A stretch of 34,449 nt of DNA from an uncultured Acidobacteriota bacterium (GTDB lineage: Bacteria; Acidobacteriota; Terriglobia; UBA7540), in NCBI GenBank assembly GCA_937900045.1, contig CALCEB010000148.1, positions 1 to 34,449 on the forward strand, in the 5' to 3' direction. A model generated the notes under the pieces. That model worked only from the letters and a program-made list of their open reading frames with translations, was not told the DNA's origin and searched no databases. Position numbers and translations under genes: made by a program. Below, one piece after another: positions 14,522 through 23,497 of this stretch; within the stretch, counting starts at the first letter, position 1, and each line of letters begins with the position of its first letter.

Positions 14522-14992
14522 ATGCACCGAAACGCCGTCGATATTCTGCTGGTCGAAGACAATCCTGCGGATGAGGAGCTCACCCTAATTGCGTTGCGCA
14601 AGAACAAAATTGCTAACGCCATCCATGTCGTGCGAGATGGGGAGGAAGCTCTGGACTTTCTGCTGTGCCGAGGGCCGTTCGAAGGCCGCTCCCCCTTGCC
14701 GCCTCCCCGGCTGATTCTGCTTGACATCCGTCTTCCGAAAATTGACGGGCTTGAGGTGCTGCGTTGCATCAAGCAAAATCCTTCCACGCGGGCCATCCCG
14801 GTGGTCATGCTGACTTCCTCCAAGCAGGAAGAAGATGTGGTGAAGAGTTACGAGTATGGTGTGAATAGTTTTCTTCAGAAGCCTGTCGATTTTGACCGTT
14901 TTTGTGAGATGGTCCGGCAGGCGGGGTTTTATTGGCTCTTGGTAAATGAGCCACCGCCCCCGGAAGCTTTTAGTCCTGTTGCTAGTTGCTAA
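14522..14992 (+). CDS. Rcp1-like single-domain response regulator
   Basis: A 156-residue receiver-only protein. It has the acidic pair Glu12/Asp13 in LLVEDNPADEEL, the phosphoacceptor Asp68 in LILLDIRLPKIDG, Thr98 in VVMLTSSK and Lys120 in FLQKPVDF. The insertion after the second helix (LLCRGPFEGRSPLPPP) is characteristic of the Rcp1 subgroup that accepts phosphate from phytochrome-like kinases. The start ATG follows GGAGGG at 14512-14517. It is most probably the direct partner of the upstream kinase. With no output domain, it likely passes phosphate on or acts by protein contact. Confidence 0.92.
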   Translation: MHRNAVDILLVEDNPADEELTLIALRKNKIANAIHVVRDGEEALDFLLCRGPFEGRSPLPPPRLILLDIRLPKIDGLEVLRCIKQNPSTRAIPVVMLTSSKQEEDVVKSYEYGVNSFLQKPVDFDRFCEMVRQAGFYWLLVNEPPPPEAFSPVASC

Positions 14993-15380
14993 ATGAGGTG
15001 ATCAAGTATGGCGCGACGCGAATTTACCGGAGGCCAAGTGAAAATGAATACCAGTTAAACATTCTGATCAGCATCCAATCTCTGAAGGTACGTAAGGCAG
15101 CCCTCGCCTCCTCGACCTCCTTCATGGCTTTGCTCGTTTGGAACGGCCGCGCCGGACCGCAAGGTTCTGGCATCCCCCCGGCGGCCTTGTTCTTCATTTA
15201 CATCTATGGCTATTGCTGTGCCCGGTCCACCCGTTTTGAGCTCGAGGGGCGGGACCGTACCAGCAAGAGGGAATCGTGCATGAGAGCCAGAAAAGCTTCG
15301 GATTTGGAGCATCCTTTGTCCGGCAAGAACCAGTCAGAGAGGACCGGTCGCGGCAATCGTCTGGAAGAAGGAATGAGCCA
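14993..15380. other. Spacer inside the phosphorelay cluster, no gene recognised
   Basis: This 388-bp gap separates the first kinase/regulator pair from the second kinase. Open frames through it on both strands lack family features and good ribosome binding sites. No convincing promoter or terminator was seen, so it is unclear whether the five genes share one transcript. Confidence 0.5.
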
Positions 15381-17837
15381 ATGGTAACGACCGAGATTCA
15401 GACGGGTTGCCACGAAGGTTCTGCGCCGCAGAAGCATCCTCTGCGGCTTCTCATCTTGGAAAACGAGCCCGCGGATGCAGAACTCTGCCTGCTCGAACTG
15501 CGGAAAGCTGGATTTCTGCTACAGGAAAAGATTGCGCAAACGCGGATGGAGTTTGAGCAAGCGATTTCAGCGAGTGTGCCCGATGTTGTCTTGGCCGATT
15601 TCAACCTGCCGGGATGGAATGGAATGGGAGCCCTGGAGGTCTTGCGCCAGAAGGGTTTGGACTCTCCGCTGATTCTTGTAAGCGGGGCGCTGGGAGAGGA
15701 ATCGGCGGTGGACTGCATCAAGAGAGGGGCCACCGACTACGTCCTGAAGAACAACCTGGCACGGCTGCCTTTTGCAGTCGAACGAGCCCTTGAGGACCGC
15801 CGGCTTCGGGACGAGCGCGCCCGAGCACAGGCGGCGCTGCGCAAAGAAGAAGAGCGGTTTCGAGCGTTAATCGAGAACAGCGCCGACGGCATCGTTTTGA
15901 TTGACGCGCTAGGCAGCATCATCTTCACCAGTCACGCCAATAACCATATCCTGGGTTATACGGCGGAAGAGCGTCTGGGTAAGAACATCTTTGAATTGCT
16001 TCACCCGGAAGATGGGCCGCGCATCAAGAAAGTCTTCGGAGCTCTAGTCCTGCGGCCGGGATCACGGGTAGTAACCGAGGTCCGTTACCGCCTCAAGACA
16101 GGGGGATGGCGGTGGCTGGAGTGTATTGCCAACAACCTGCTCACCGATCCTTCGGTAGCAGGGGTTGTGATCAACTACCGGGACATCTCCGAACGAAAGG
16201 AGGCAGAACAGAAAATCCGTACTCTGAATGAAGAACTGGAACAACGCGTTACGGAGCGCACTGCGCAACTCGAAGCAGTCAACCGGGACCTTCAAACAGA
16301 AATCACGGACCGGCGCCGCGCCGAAAAAATTCTTCAAAGGAGTCAGGAACGCTTCCAGTTATTGGTTGACGGCGTTAGGGATTACGCCATTTTTATGCTC
16401 GATCCCTCGGGCAGCGTCGGGAGTTGGAATGTGGGCGCCGAACGGATGACCGGATTCAGGGCAGAAGAGATTCTGGGCCGGCACTATTCCTGTTTCTTTT
16501 CTTCGGAAGAGGTGAATGCGGGCAGGCCACGGCAGATCCTCCGTATCGCTGAGACCGAGGGAAGATTTGAGGAGGAAGCATGGAGGGTGAGGAAAGACGG
16601 GACCCGCTTCCTGGCAAACGTCGTAGCGACGGCGCTCTACAGTTCTGAGGGCAGGCTTCGCGGCTTTTCCCACATCACCCGGGACGTTACCGAGTGGAGC
16701 AAAACGCAAGAAGCGCTAGAGACTTTGCGACTCCAAACCGAGATGATTTTGAATTCAGTGGGTGATGGAATCTGCGGTCTGGACCCGTCCGGGCACTGTA
16801 CATTTTTCAATCCGACGGCGGAGCGGATGACGGGATGGAAAGCTCACGAGTTGGTCGGAAAGGACCTTCACGTCTTGATGCCTCATACTCGCGCCGATGG
16901 CTCACCCTATGCCCCCGAGGAGTGCCGCATCCGCAAAGCTTTGACCGAGGGCGTTACAAGCCGGGTGGATGATGAAATGTTTTGGCGGAAAGACGGGACT
17001 GGATTCCCTGTGGAGTATATCAGCACTCCGATCCGTAACCAGCAAGGGGGGATTCATGGCGCCGTGGTGAGCTTTCAGGACATTACCGAACGGCGAGCCA
17101 TCGAGCGTTTGAAAGACGAGTTTGTCTCCATTGTAGGCCACGAGTTGCGCTCGCCTCTCACTTCGATCCGCGGCGCCTTGGGCCTGCTTGCCGCGGGCCT
17201 TCTTGCCGGGAACCCCGGCAGGATGCAGCAAATGCTGGACATTGCGTTGAAAAGCACAGACCGCCTGGTGAGGATGGTCAATGACATTCTGGACTTGGAG
17301 CGGATGCAATCTGGCCAGGTGCTCATGGCCCGGACCGGGTGCGATGCTGGCCAGTTGCTCAGCCAAGCTGCCGAGGCGATGCGCATGATGGCCGAAAAGA
17401 CCTCTATCCGGCTGGAGCTTTCGGCGCCTTCGATCCCAGTACGGGCCGATTCTGACCGGATCATTCAAGTGGTCACCAATTTGCTAAGCAACGCCATCAA
17501 GTTTTCTCCTCCCGGGGCGGTTGTGGCGCTTTCCGCAATCCAGGAGGAGAATGAGGTGAAGTTTGGAGTTCGAGATCAGGGGCGTGGAATTCCCGTGGAC
17601 AAGCTGGAAACCATCTTTGAGCGGTTCCGTCAGGTGGATGCTTCCGATTCTCGTGAGAAAGGCGGCACGGGTTTGGGTCTTGCCATTTGCCGCACGATCA
17701 TCCAGCAGCACGGTGGCAGAATTTGGGTGGAGAGCGTGACTGGCGGTGGAAGCACCTTCTATTTCACATTGCCGGCAGGTCAGACCGCAAAACCGGAAGG
17801 CAAAAAATACAGTGCCCAGAACAATTTTGATCATTGA
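15381..17837 (+). CDS. Soluble hybrid histidine kinase, REC-PAS-PAS-PAS-HisKA-HATPase
   Basis: An 818-residue cytoplasmic kinase with no membrane segment. An N-terminal receiver (about 20-140) has phosphoacceptor Asp73 in LADFNLPGWNG and Lys123 in DYVLKNNLARL. One of the usual acidic pair reads Asn (ILENEP, 25-30). Three PAS domains follow at about 160-270, 325-437 and 455-570. The first two are joined by a coiled coil whose EELEQRVTERTAQLE resembles the linker in the upstream kinase. HisKA has His587 in FVSIVGHELRSPLTSI; HATPase has Asn704 in TNLLSNAIKFS and GTGLGLAIC. The start is set at ATG 15381 by AAGGA at 15368-15372; an in-frame GTG at 15276 would add 35 residues of no known type. An N-terminal receiver suggests it is switched by another kinase, plausibly the upstream one. 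Confidence 0.9.
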   Translation: MVTTEIQTGCHEGSAPQKHPLRLLILENEPADAELCLLELRKAGFLLQEKIAQTRMEFEQAISASVPDVVLADFNLPGWNGMGALEVLRQKGLDSPLILVSGALGEESAVDCIKRGATDYVLKNNLARLPFAVERALEDRRLRDERARAQAALRKEEERFRALIENSADGIVLIDALGSIIFTSHANNHILGYTAEERLGKNIFELLHPEDGPRIKKVFGALVLRPGSRVVTEVRYRLKTGGWRWLECIANNLLTDPSVAGVVINYRDISERKEAEQKIRTLNEELEQRVTERTAQLEAVNRDLQTEITDRRRAEKILQRSQERFQLLVDGVRDYAIFMLDPSGSVGSWNVGAERMTGFRAEEILGRHYSCFFSSEEVNAGRPRQILRIAETEGRFEEEAWRVRKDGTRFLANVVATALYSSEGRLRGFSHITRDVTEWSKTQEALETLRLQTEMILNSVGDGICGLDPSGHCTFFNPTAERMTGWKAHELVGKDLHVLMPHTRADGSPYAPEECRIRKALTEGVTSRVDDEMFWRKDGTGFPVEYISTPIRNQQGGIHGAVVSFQDITERRAIERLKDEFVSIVGHELRSPLTSIRGALGLLAAGLLAGNPGRMQQMLDIALKSTDRLVRMVNDILDLERMQSGQVLMARTGCDAGQLLSQAAEAMRMMAEKTSIRLELSAPSIPVRADSDRIIQVVTNLLSNAIKFSPPGAVVALSAIQEENEVKFGVRDQGRGIPVDKLETIFERFRQVDASDSREKGGTGLGLAICRTIIQQHGGRIWVESVTGGGSTFYFTLPAGQTAKPEGKKYSAQNNFDH

Positions 17838-18198
17838 CGATGATGAATCGATTCGTGAAATAGCAAAGGCGAGTCTGGAATTGACAACGGGTTGGGACGT
17901 CATGACTGCGTCCTCGGGCCTCGAAGGAATCGCCGCCGCCGGGACCAATCATCCGGACGCCATTCTTCTGGATGTCATGATGCCAGACATGGACGGCCCT
18001 GCTGTTTTCCGGGGTCTGAGAGGCCAGCTAGACGCCCCCGCGATCCCGGTGCTCTTTTTAACCGCGAAAATCCAGAAGAGCGACCTTCGGGAGTTTAAGG
18101 ATCTGGGAGTTCAAGGTGTGATTTCGAAGCCCTTTGACCCGTTAAAACTTGCCGGCTTGGTCGCGCTGCTGCTCGCTTGGCCAACGGTGACGGAGTAA
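17812..18198 (+). CDS. CheY-like response regulator overlapping the kinase end
   Basis: A 128-residue receiver-only regulator with Asp9/Asp10 in ILIIDDDES, phosphoacceptor Asp54 in ILLDVMMPDMDG, Thr84 in LFLTAK and Lys106 in ISKPFDP. The proposed start is GTG 17812, which overlaps the last 26 bp of the kinase gene in another frame; GGAAGG is at 17795-17800. The overlap implies coupled translation. Its stop is five bases before the next gene. It probably receives phosphate from the preceding kinase. Confidence 0.88.
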   Translation: MPRTILIIDDDESIREIAKASLELTTGWDVMTASSGLEGIAAAGTNHPDAILLDVMMPDMDGPAVFRGLRGQLDAPAIPVLFLTAKIQKSDLREFKDLGVQGVISKPFDPLKLAGLVALLLAWPTVTE

Positions 18199-18203
18199 CC
18201 ACA

Positions 18204-20639
18204 ATGACCGATCCAAAAGAGGGCCACAAGGCCGGCCGAATCGTGATGGCGGGGCTCCCGCCCGAGTTGGAATCACAACTTCTCCGCCGTTTGCGTGACT
18301 TCAACATAAAATCAACCAGCTCCGGAAGCGGCGCCCTGATGTCTTTGGCCGAAGAAAAAACATCAGTTCTGATTCTGGATCACCGGTTACGGGAACCATC
18401 CGCGCTCGATGTCCTGAGTGAAGTTCGCAGGTCCCAGAATGGCTCGTTTTTGCCTGTCATTTATTGCCTCGACAATCAGGCGCCCCTGGACCTTCCATCC
18501 ACCCTGGTGAGAAGTTTTGGCGTGAGAGCCGTGTTGTATCATCCTCTCGATACGGATGAGTTGATACGGCAAGCCGCAAGCTTGTCAGGAAATCAGAGTC
18601 TTTTAAGAGCGGTTGAACCTGAAAAAAGCGCCAGTCCGCCGGATTCTCCTCTCGAGGGCCTTCAGCAGAAGTTTGTCAGCCTTTTTCTGGAAAGAGTGGA
18701 AGTTCTCGAAAGGGCCGGACTGGAATTGCTTGAGGGCCGCCTCGCTCCTGCTCTGCGGAAGGATGCCGAGCGGGAGGCGCATCGGCTGGCGGGATCACTC
18801 GGAACACTGGGTTTCCACGCCGGTTCACGATTTGCGCAAGAGGTAGAAAAGATCCTTCAGCACGGTGTCAACCTCAGTGAGCACGAGGCTCTACGTTTCT
18901 CGGAATTGGTGGTGGCCCTCCGCCTTGACCTTGAACGAAGGCCGGCCAACGCGAACGAGCCACCGCCAACAACACCCCGGCCGCATCCGGTTCTGCTGGT
19001 ATCCGGCGATGAGCCATTTTCAGAAAAGTTGTGCGTCGAGGCCGCAGCCTGTGGCCTCGAGTTGGAATGTGTCCCGGACGTTTGCGCGGCTCGAGATTGG
19101 GTCGAGAGTCATGAACCCTTTCTGGCGATTCTCGACTTGGGGCGAGGACAGAGCGAAGAAGAGAGTTGGGAGTGGATGGAGGAATTAAGCGCACATGTAC
19201 CACCAGTCCCAACGGTGGTATTGACCGGCAAAGACACGTTGGTGGACCGGGTTGAGGTGGTGCGGCGCGGGGGACGCGGATTTCTGCCCCGGTCCCTCTC
19301 CGCCGGTCAAGTCATGGATTTTATCGTGCGTCTAGCCGAGCGCCTTCGAGCTTCAGAAACCAAGATTCTGGTTGTTGATGATGATCCTCAGGTGCTCGAG
19401 GCTTTGCAGGCGCTCCTTGGGCCTCGAAGTCTGCGCGTTACCGCTCTGGAAGATCCGCTCAAGTTTTGGGAGGTCTTCAACCAGGTTTCACCGGACCTTC
19501 TGATCCTGGATGTGGATATGCCTCATCTGACGGGAATCGAGTTATGCCACGTGGTCCGGAATGATCCGCAACGGGCGGAAGTTCCTGTCTTGTTCCTGAC
19601 GGCTCACGCCGATCCGGATACGGTGCGCAGGGTGTTCTCCGCCGGAGCCGACGATTTTGTGACGAAGCCGATCATCGGGCCGGAATTGCTCACCCGCATT
19701 TTTAACCGGGTAGAACGGAGCCGCCTGCGGCGCAACCTCCTGGAAATCGACCCGCTAACGGGCGTTTTCAACCGCCGCAAGTCGAGGCAGGTTCTTGAGG
19801 ATTTCATCCGTTTGGCCAATCGCCACAGCCAACCGATGGCGCTCGGGGTGATTAATTTAGATCATCTTCGTAAGATCAATGAACGGAGCGGATACGGCGG
19901 AGGGGATTCGGTTCTTAGAAAATTGGGGCAATTGATGCAGCGCCACTTTCGCAGCGAGGATGCAGCCGCCCGTTGGGGCGGGGAAGACTTCGTGGTTGGA
20001 ATGTACGGGATGAGCCGCTACGATGGCGTCCAAAGGCTGGCCGAATTGCTGGAGGCCTTCCGCCAGGGGGAAAGTACGAACCAAGAGGAGGCCGGATTCC
20101 AAACGACATTTTCTGCGGGGGTCGCGGAGTATCCGGAAGATGCGAACGATGTCGAGGGATTGTTCTTGGCTGCGGCGGAAGCCATGCGGATGGCGAAGGC
20201 CGCAGGACGCGACCGCGTGCTCCCAGCCGGTTGGGACTCCACACAGAGAGAAAAGCTACGCAGTGTCGACGTGGCGTTGGTCATGGCCGACGAGGCGGAG
20301 GCTCACCTTCTCTTGAATGCTCTCCAAACTCGGGGATACCGCGCCCGATGGTTGCAGGACGGGAAAACAGCCTTAAAGATGCTTGGAGGTGAGAGGCCCA
20401 TTCTGGGCGCGCGGGTTGTCTTGATTGAGGTGGAGTTGCCTGGGATGGATGGCCTGTCACTATTGAAACACCTGGCCTGGAGCGGAAGCCTGAAAGAATT
20501 AAGAGCCATCATGTTGACTTCACCTTCCGTGGGCAATGACGCTCAGGCCGCATTGCAACTTGGAGCATTTGATCAAGTGGTGAAACCTTTCAATCCTCCC
20601 GTCGTGGTTCAACGCATCCGGCGCGCCTTGGAGTCTTGA
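18204..20639 (+). CDS. Multidomain signalling hub, REC-Hpt-REC-REC-GGDEF-REC
   Basis: An 811-residue soluble protein. In order: receiver 1 (about 10-128, Asp59 in LILDHR), an Hpt domain with His193 in EAHRLAGSLGTLGF, receiver 2 (about 260-380, Asp311), a canonical receiver 3 (385-505: VVDDDP, Asp436, Lys488), GGDEF (512-675) and receiver 4 (688-808). The GGDEF domain keeps GGEDF (592-596) and the RxxD inhibitory-site motif RSED (583-586). However, the first Asp of the usual D-x-D metal motif is Asn551. Receiver 4 has Glu742 where the phosphoacceptor Asp belongs. It could make or bind cyclic di-GMP and pass phosphate via the Hpt domain. The start ATG 18204 follows GGAG at 18192-18195. Confidence 0.88.
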   Translation: MTDPKEGHKAGRIVMAGLPPELESQLLRRLRDFNIKSTSSGSGALMSLAEEKTSVLILDHRLREPSALDVLSEVRRSQNGSFLPVIYCLDNQAPLDLPSTLVRSFGVRAVLYHPLDTDELIRQAASLSGNQSLLRAVEPEKSASPPDSPLEGLQQKFVSLFLERVEVLERAGLELLEGRLAPALRKDAEREAHRLAGSLGTLGFHAGSRFAQEVEKILQHGVNLSEHEALRFSELVVALRLDLERRPANANEPPPTTPRPHPVLLVSGDEPFSEKLCVEAAACGLELECVPDVCAARDWVESHEPFLAILDLGRGQSEEESWEWMEELSAHVPPVPTVVLTGKDTLVDRVEVVRRGGRGFLPRSLSAGQVMDFIVRLAERLRASETKILVVDDDPQVLEALQALLGPRSLRVTALEDPLKFWEVFNQVSPDLLILDVDMPHLTGIELCHVVRNDPQRAEVPVLFLTAHADPDTVRRVFSAGADDFVTKPIIGPELLTRIFNRVERSRLRRNLLEIDPLTGVFNRRKSRQVLEDFIRLANRHSQPMALGVINLDHLRKINERSGYGGGDSVLRKLGQLMQRHFRSEDAAARWGGEDFVVGMYGMSRYDGVQRLAELLEAFRQGESTNQEEAGFQTTFSAGVAEYPEDANDVEGLFLAAAEAMRMAKAAGRDRVLPAGWDSTQREKLRSVDVALVMADEAEAHLLLNALQTRGYRARWLQDGKTALKMLGGERPILGARVVLIEVELPGMDGLSLLKHLAWSGSLKELRAIMLTSPSVGNDAQAALQLGAFDQVVKPFNPPVVVQRIRRALES

Positions 20640-20705
20640 GGGCGAATATCATGGAGAGCTTGCTTTGGCCCTGTCACTGCCGGACGTTTCCGGCCTCCCA
20701 AGGAC

Positions 20706-20830
20706 GGTAGTGGTGCGGTTTGTTTGCTGTAGCGGCGCTCGGAGCCTGCCCTGGAAGGGAGCGCCGACCCTGGATCCTCAACGTTTTTCGGCGCGCATAG
20801 AGCGCCGCTCCAGCAAATTGCGCCACTACC
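20706..20830. repeat. REPIN/MITE-like palindromic element, copy 1
   Basis: The left arm (20706-20740, GGTAGTGG...GCTGTAGCGGCGCTC) and right arm (20800-20830) are inverted repeats. The inner 16 bases, TGCTG(T/G)AGCGGCGCTC, match with one difference, and the outer 11 with one. A further GGCGCTC/GAGCGCC pair lies inside (20734-20740 / 20759-20765). It fills the 220-bp gap between convergent genes and contains no frame of its own. A left arm almost identical to this one occurs at 30523-30556. Confidence 0.7.
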
Positions 20831-20859
20831 CCAAAGACTCCCACCTTGCTATTCGGTCT

Positions 20860-21279
20860 TTAATGGGCCCGGTCATTCCGAAGGGCAGCGCGTGGATGAT
20901 TTTCATGGTGTTCGTGCTGCCGCTCCCGGTTACGGAAGGCATACGGATGCTGGCGCAAATTCCGCCGGATTGCCGGATGATTCTTGAGGTAATGGGCAAG
21001 ATGAGGATGATTCCTCATGTAAGCCGGATTGTCAACCAGACGCGGGTTCCGGTTCAGTTGGCGCGCTACCTTCGGATGTTTATCCAGATACTGGTTGTCA
21101 AACCGGGCAAGCTCGCTCCGGTCGATGCCCTGCCGATTAGGCGTGGGTGGTCCCACCGGCCCCGGTGTTGCGGCCGTGGATTGTGCATGCAGGGCGGCCA
21201 GCGGCGCCAGCATCAAAGTAAACAGGACAGCAACCAACAGTGAGAATTGCCCTTTACTTGTTCTCTCAGTCGTTTTCAT
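20860..21279 (-). CDS. Secreted protein with HP-type repeats, function unknown
   Basis: A 139-residue protein. A signal peptide is clear: Lys/Arg-containing start, hydrophobic core about 13-30, cleavage probably after ALHA (residue 32). After a Pro/Thr-rich linker, residues 58-115 hold short repeats of about 10-12 residues built on the pattern xxHP-x-(V/L/I)-xxx-L. HP or NP pairs fall at 68, 78, 91, 101 and 111. The C-terminus is rich in His, Arg and Asn. I recall similar short secreted proteins in Acidobacteria, with no known function. The ATG at 21279 has GGAGG on the minus strand at 21288-21284. It lies downstream of mutL on the same strand, separated by 113 bp. Confidence 0.8.
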   Translation of the reverse strand: MKTTERTSKGQFSLLVAVLFTLMLAPLAALHAQSTAATPGPVGPPTPNRQGIDRSELARFDNQYLDKHPKVARQLNRNPRLVDNPAYMRNHPHLAHYLKNHPAIRRNLRQHPYAFRNRERQHEHHENHPRAALRNDRAH

Positions 21280-21392
21280 GGTTCCTCCGAATCGTTGTCA
21301 TTCAGCAATCGCTTCTACTCCATTTTTCCCCCGCATCCTTAAACACGAACGCCAGAAGAAAGTTTCGGTGGCAAATGATGAAAAGCAATAAG

Positions 21393-23408
21393 TCATATTC
21401 TCTTAAAGGCTTTCTCGATCTCCCGGAGAGAGTATCGGAGAACAATGGGCCGGCCATGAGGGCAGGCCATCGGGCAGTCCGTGCGTGAAAGCTCGCGGAT
21501 CAGCCACTCCATTTTCTTGGGATCGAGTGGCGTGTTGATCTTGATTGCAGCGTGGCAGGCTACGGACGCTGCAATCTGGCCGCGTAGTACGTCGAGCGAA
21601 ATGGCGCGGGCCTCGGGGCCAATTCCATCCAGGATTTCGATCAGCAGCCGCTCGGCATTATCGGCGTGAATATCGGCGGGAGCGGTTTTGATGGCCAGAG
21701 TCCGCTGCCCGAAGGGTTCCACATCAAAACCATTGGCCTCAAGCTCCCGTGCGATCTCCCGAAAGGTGGCGAGCTGCTGAGGTTGCAGTTCGACGATAAT
21801 CGGGAGCAGCAAGCGTTGGCCCTCGACACGTTGTTCCCGCCGCTGCCTCAGGTGGCGCTCAAACAGAATTCGTTCATGAGCAACGTGCTGGTCAATAATC
21901 CACAAACCTTCGGCATTAGTGGCGATGATGAAACTCTCGCGTACTTGTCCCAACGGAAATAAGTCCAGAGGGAACTCGCTGGGCCGGGATGCGGTTGAAA
22001 CCACCGGTTCGTGAACCGGGCTGGGACGCAGGCGGGCAGCGGCGCTTTCCGGTTGAAGCGCAGCAACACCTCCTTCGGCCTGATTTTCACCTGCCACTCT
22101 ACCCTCTGGAAATTCCAGGGCCAAGCGCAACGTTTCAGCCGGCGGATACGCTGGCGAAAGTTGGAAGTCAGGGGTTGCAGGTGACGGCGGGGAAGACTCC
22201 TCGTTCCCGACATCGGTTTCATCGGAGGCCGGGATCGCTGACGGATGCGGCAGCGGTGTTTCCTCGGCCAGGCGCTCCTTGGCGATTGCATCAATCTCGC
22301 GGCTCAGGTCATCCAGAAAACTGCTGCGGCCCCGCGACATGGGAAACGAGTCGATGGGCTTAGAGGTAATCAGGGCGCGCCGGATGGAATCCCGCGCGAA
22401 GTCGTGAATGAATCCGGAATGCCGGAACCGGACTTCGGTTTTTGCGGGATGAACGTTCACGTCCACTTCGCGCGAGGGAAGTTCGATGAAGATCAACGCT
22501 ACGGGGAAAACCGCTGGGGGCAGAATGTTGCGATAAGCTTCCTGAATGGCGTGCAGGATCAGCCGGTCCCGGACCAGGCGGCGGTTTACGAAGAAGTAAA
22601 TCTGGTTTCGATTCAGCCGTTGAACTTCCGGCCGGGAAATAAATCCAGAAAGCCGGACGACTACCGGCTCGGGGGCCGCTAACTCCTCTTCTCCATCTCC
22701 GGTCACGGGGATTGGCATCGGCCGCTCGACGAGCGGAATTTCCACGAGCTGATCGAGCGTCTTTGGGCCCATCACCTGATAGATCCGGTCTCGATAGCTT
22801 CCCACCGGTGACACGTTCAACACTTCGTTGGTCAGAGACGAAAGGCGGAAGGCGATCTCCGGATGGGCCAGCGCGTAATGGGTGACGAGTGAGGCCGTGT
22901 GGCCGAGCTCGGTGGATTCGGACTTCAGGAATTTGCGCCGTGCCGGGGTATTGAAAAAGACGTCCCGCACTTCCATGCGAGTGCCCGCTGCGCGGGGAAT
23001 GTCCCGCACGTCTCTCATGCGGCCCCCGGCAATCTCGATCTGCGTCCCGGCCGGTTCCGAAGCGTGCCGAGTCTCCAGTGACACGCGGGAGACGGCGGCA
23101 ATCGAGGGCAAAGCTTCGCCCCGGAAGCCCAGCGTTGAAACTTCGAACAAATCTTCAATCGTTTTAATTTTGCTGGTGGCGTGGCGCTCAAACGCCAGCA
23201 TGGCATCGTCCCGCGTCATCCCAACGCCATCATCCTCAAGCCGGATCAGACGCTTTCCGCCCGCTTCCACCGCAAGGTCCAGGCGCCGGGCTTGAGCGTC
23301 CAGTGAATTTTCCAGCAGTTCCTTGACGATTGAGGCCGGGCGTTCCACCACCTCGCCCGCTGCGATTTTGTTGGCGATTGCCTCGGGAAGGATGCGAATG
23401 ATAGTCAT
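21393..23408 (-). CDS. mutL: MutL, DNA mismatch repair endonuclease
   Basis: A 671-residue MutL. The N-terminal GHKL ATPase has ELLENSLDA (Asn34), DDGVGM (59-64) and GFRGEAL (94-100). The second domain contains FVNRRLVRD and VDVNVHPAKTEVRF. After a Pro-rich linker (about 380-480) the C-terminal domain carries the endonuclease motif DQHVAHERILFE (506-517), ACHAAIK (617-623) and CPHGRP (649-654). So this is the nicking form of MutL found in bacteria without MutH. It couples MutS mismatch recognition to strand removal. No mutS is present here. It lies 89 bp after aspS on the same strand and is probably last in the gamma-CA/hisS/aspS/mutL group. The start at 23408 is fixed by the conserved IRILPEAIANKIAAGEV beginning. 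Confidence 0.97.
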   Translation of the reverse strand: MTIIRILPEAIANKIAAGEVVERPASIVKELLENSLDAQARRLDLAVEAGGKRLIRLEDDGVGMTRDDAMLAFERHATSKIKTIEDLFEVSTLGFRGEALPSIAAVSRVSLETRHASEPAGTQIEIAGGRMRDVRDIPRAAGTRMEVRDVFFNTPARRKFLKSESTELGHTASLVTHYALAHPEIAFRLSSLTNEVLNVSPVGSYRDRIYQVMGPKTLDQLVEIPLVERPMPIPVTGDGEEELAAPEPVVVRLSGFISRPEVQRLNRNQIYFFVNRRLVRDRLILHAIQEAYRNILPPAVFPVALIFIELPSREVDVNVHPAKTEVRFRHSGFIHDFARDSIRRALITSKPIDSFPMSRGRSSFLDDLSREIDAIAKERLAEETPLPHPSAIPASDETDVGNEESSPPSPATPDFQLSPAYPPAETLRLALEFPEGRVAGENQAEGGVAALQPESAAARLRPSPVHEPVVSTASRPSEFPLDLFPLGQVRESFIIATNAEGLWIIDQHVAHERILFERHLRQRREQRVEGQRLLLPIIVELQPQQLATFREIARELEANGFDVEPFGQRTLAIKTAPADIHADNAERLLIEILDGIGPEARAISLDVLRGQIAASVACHAAIKINTPLDPKKMEWLIRELSRTDCPMACPHGRPIVLRYSLREIEKAFKRI

Positions 23409-23497
23409 GGCTATGCCCAGAAATTCAGGTTTGGATCATCTGTCACGCAAGGCGGCCCCAAACAACCTCGCTGGATTCGGACTCCTCGGCCCTCCGG

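Noticed and set aside
14986..15387. 133-codon frame between the two kinase genes
   Set aside because: It has no domain or ribosome binding site and overlaps the end of one gene and the supported start of the next.
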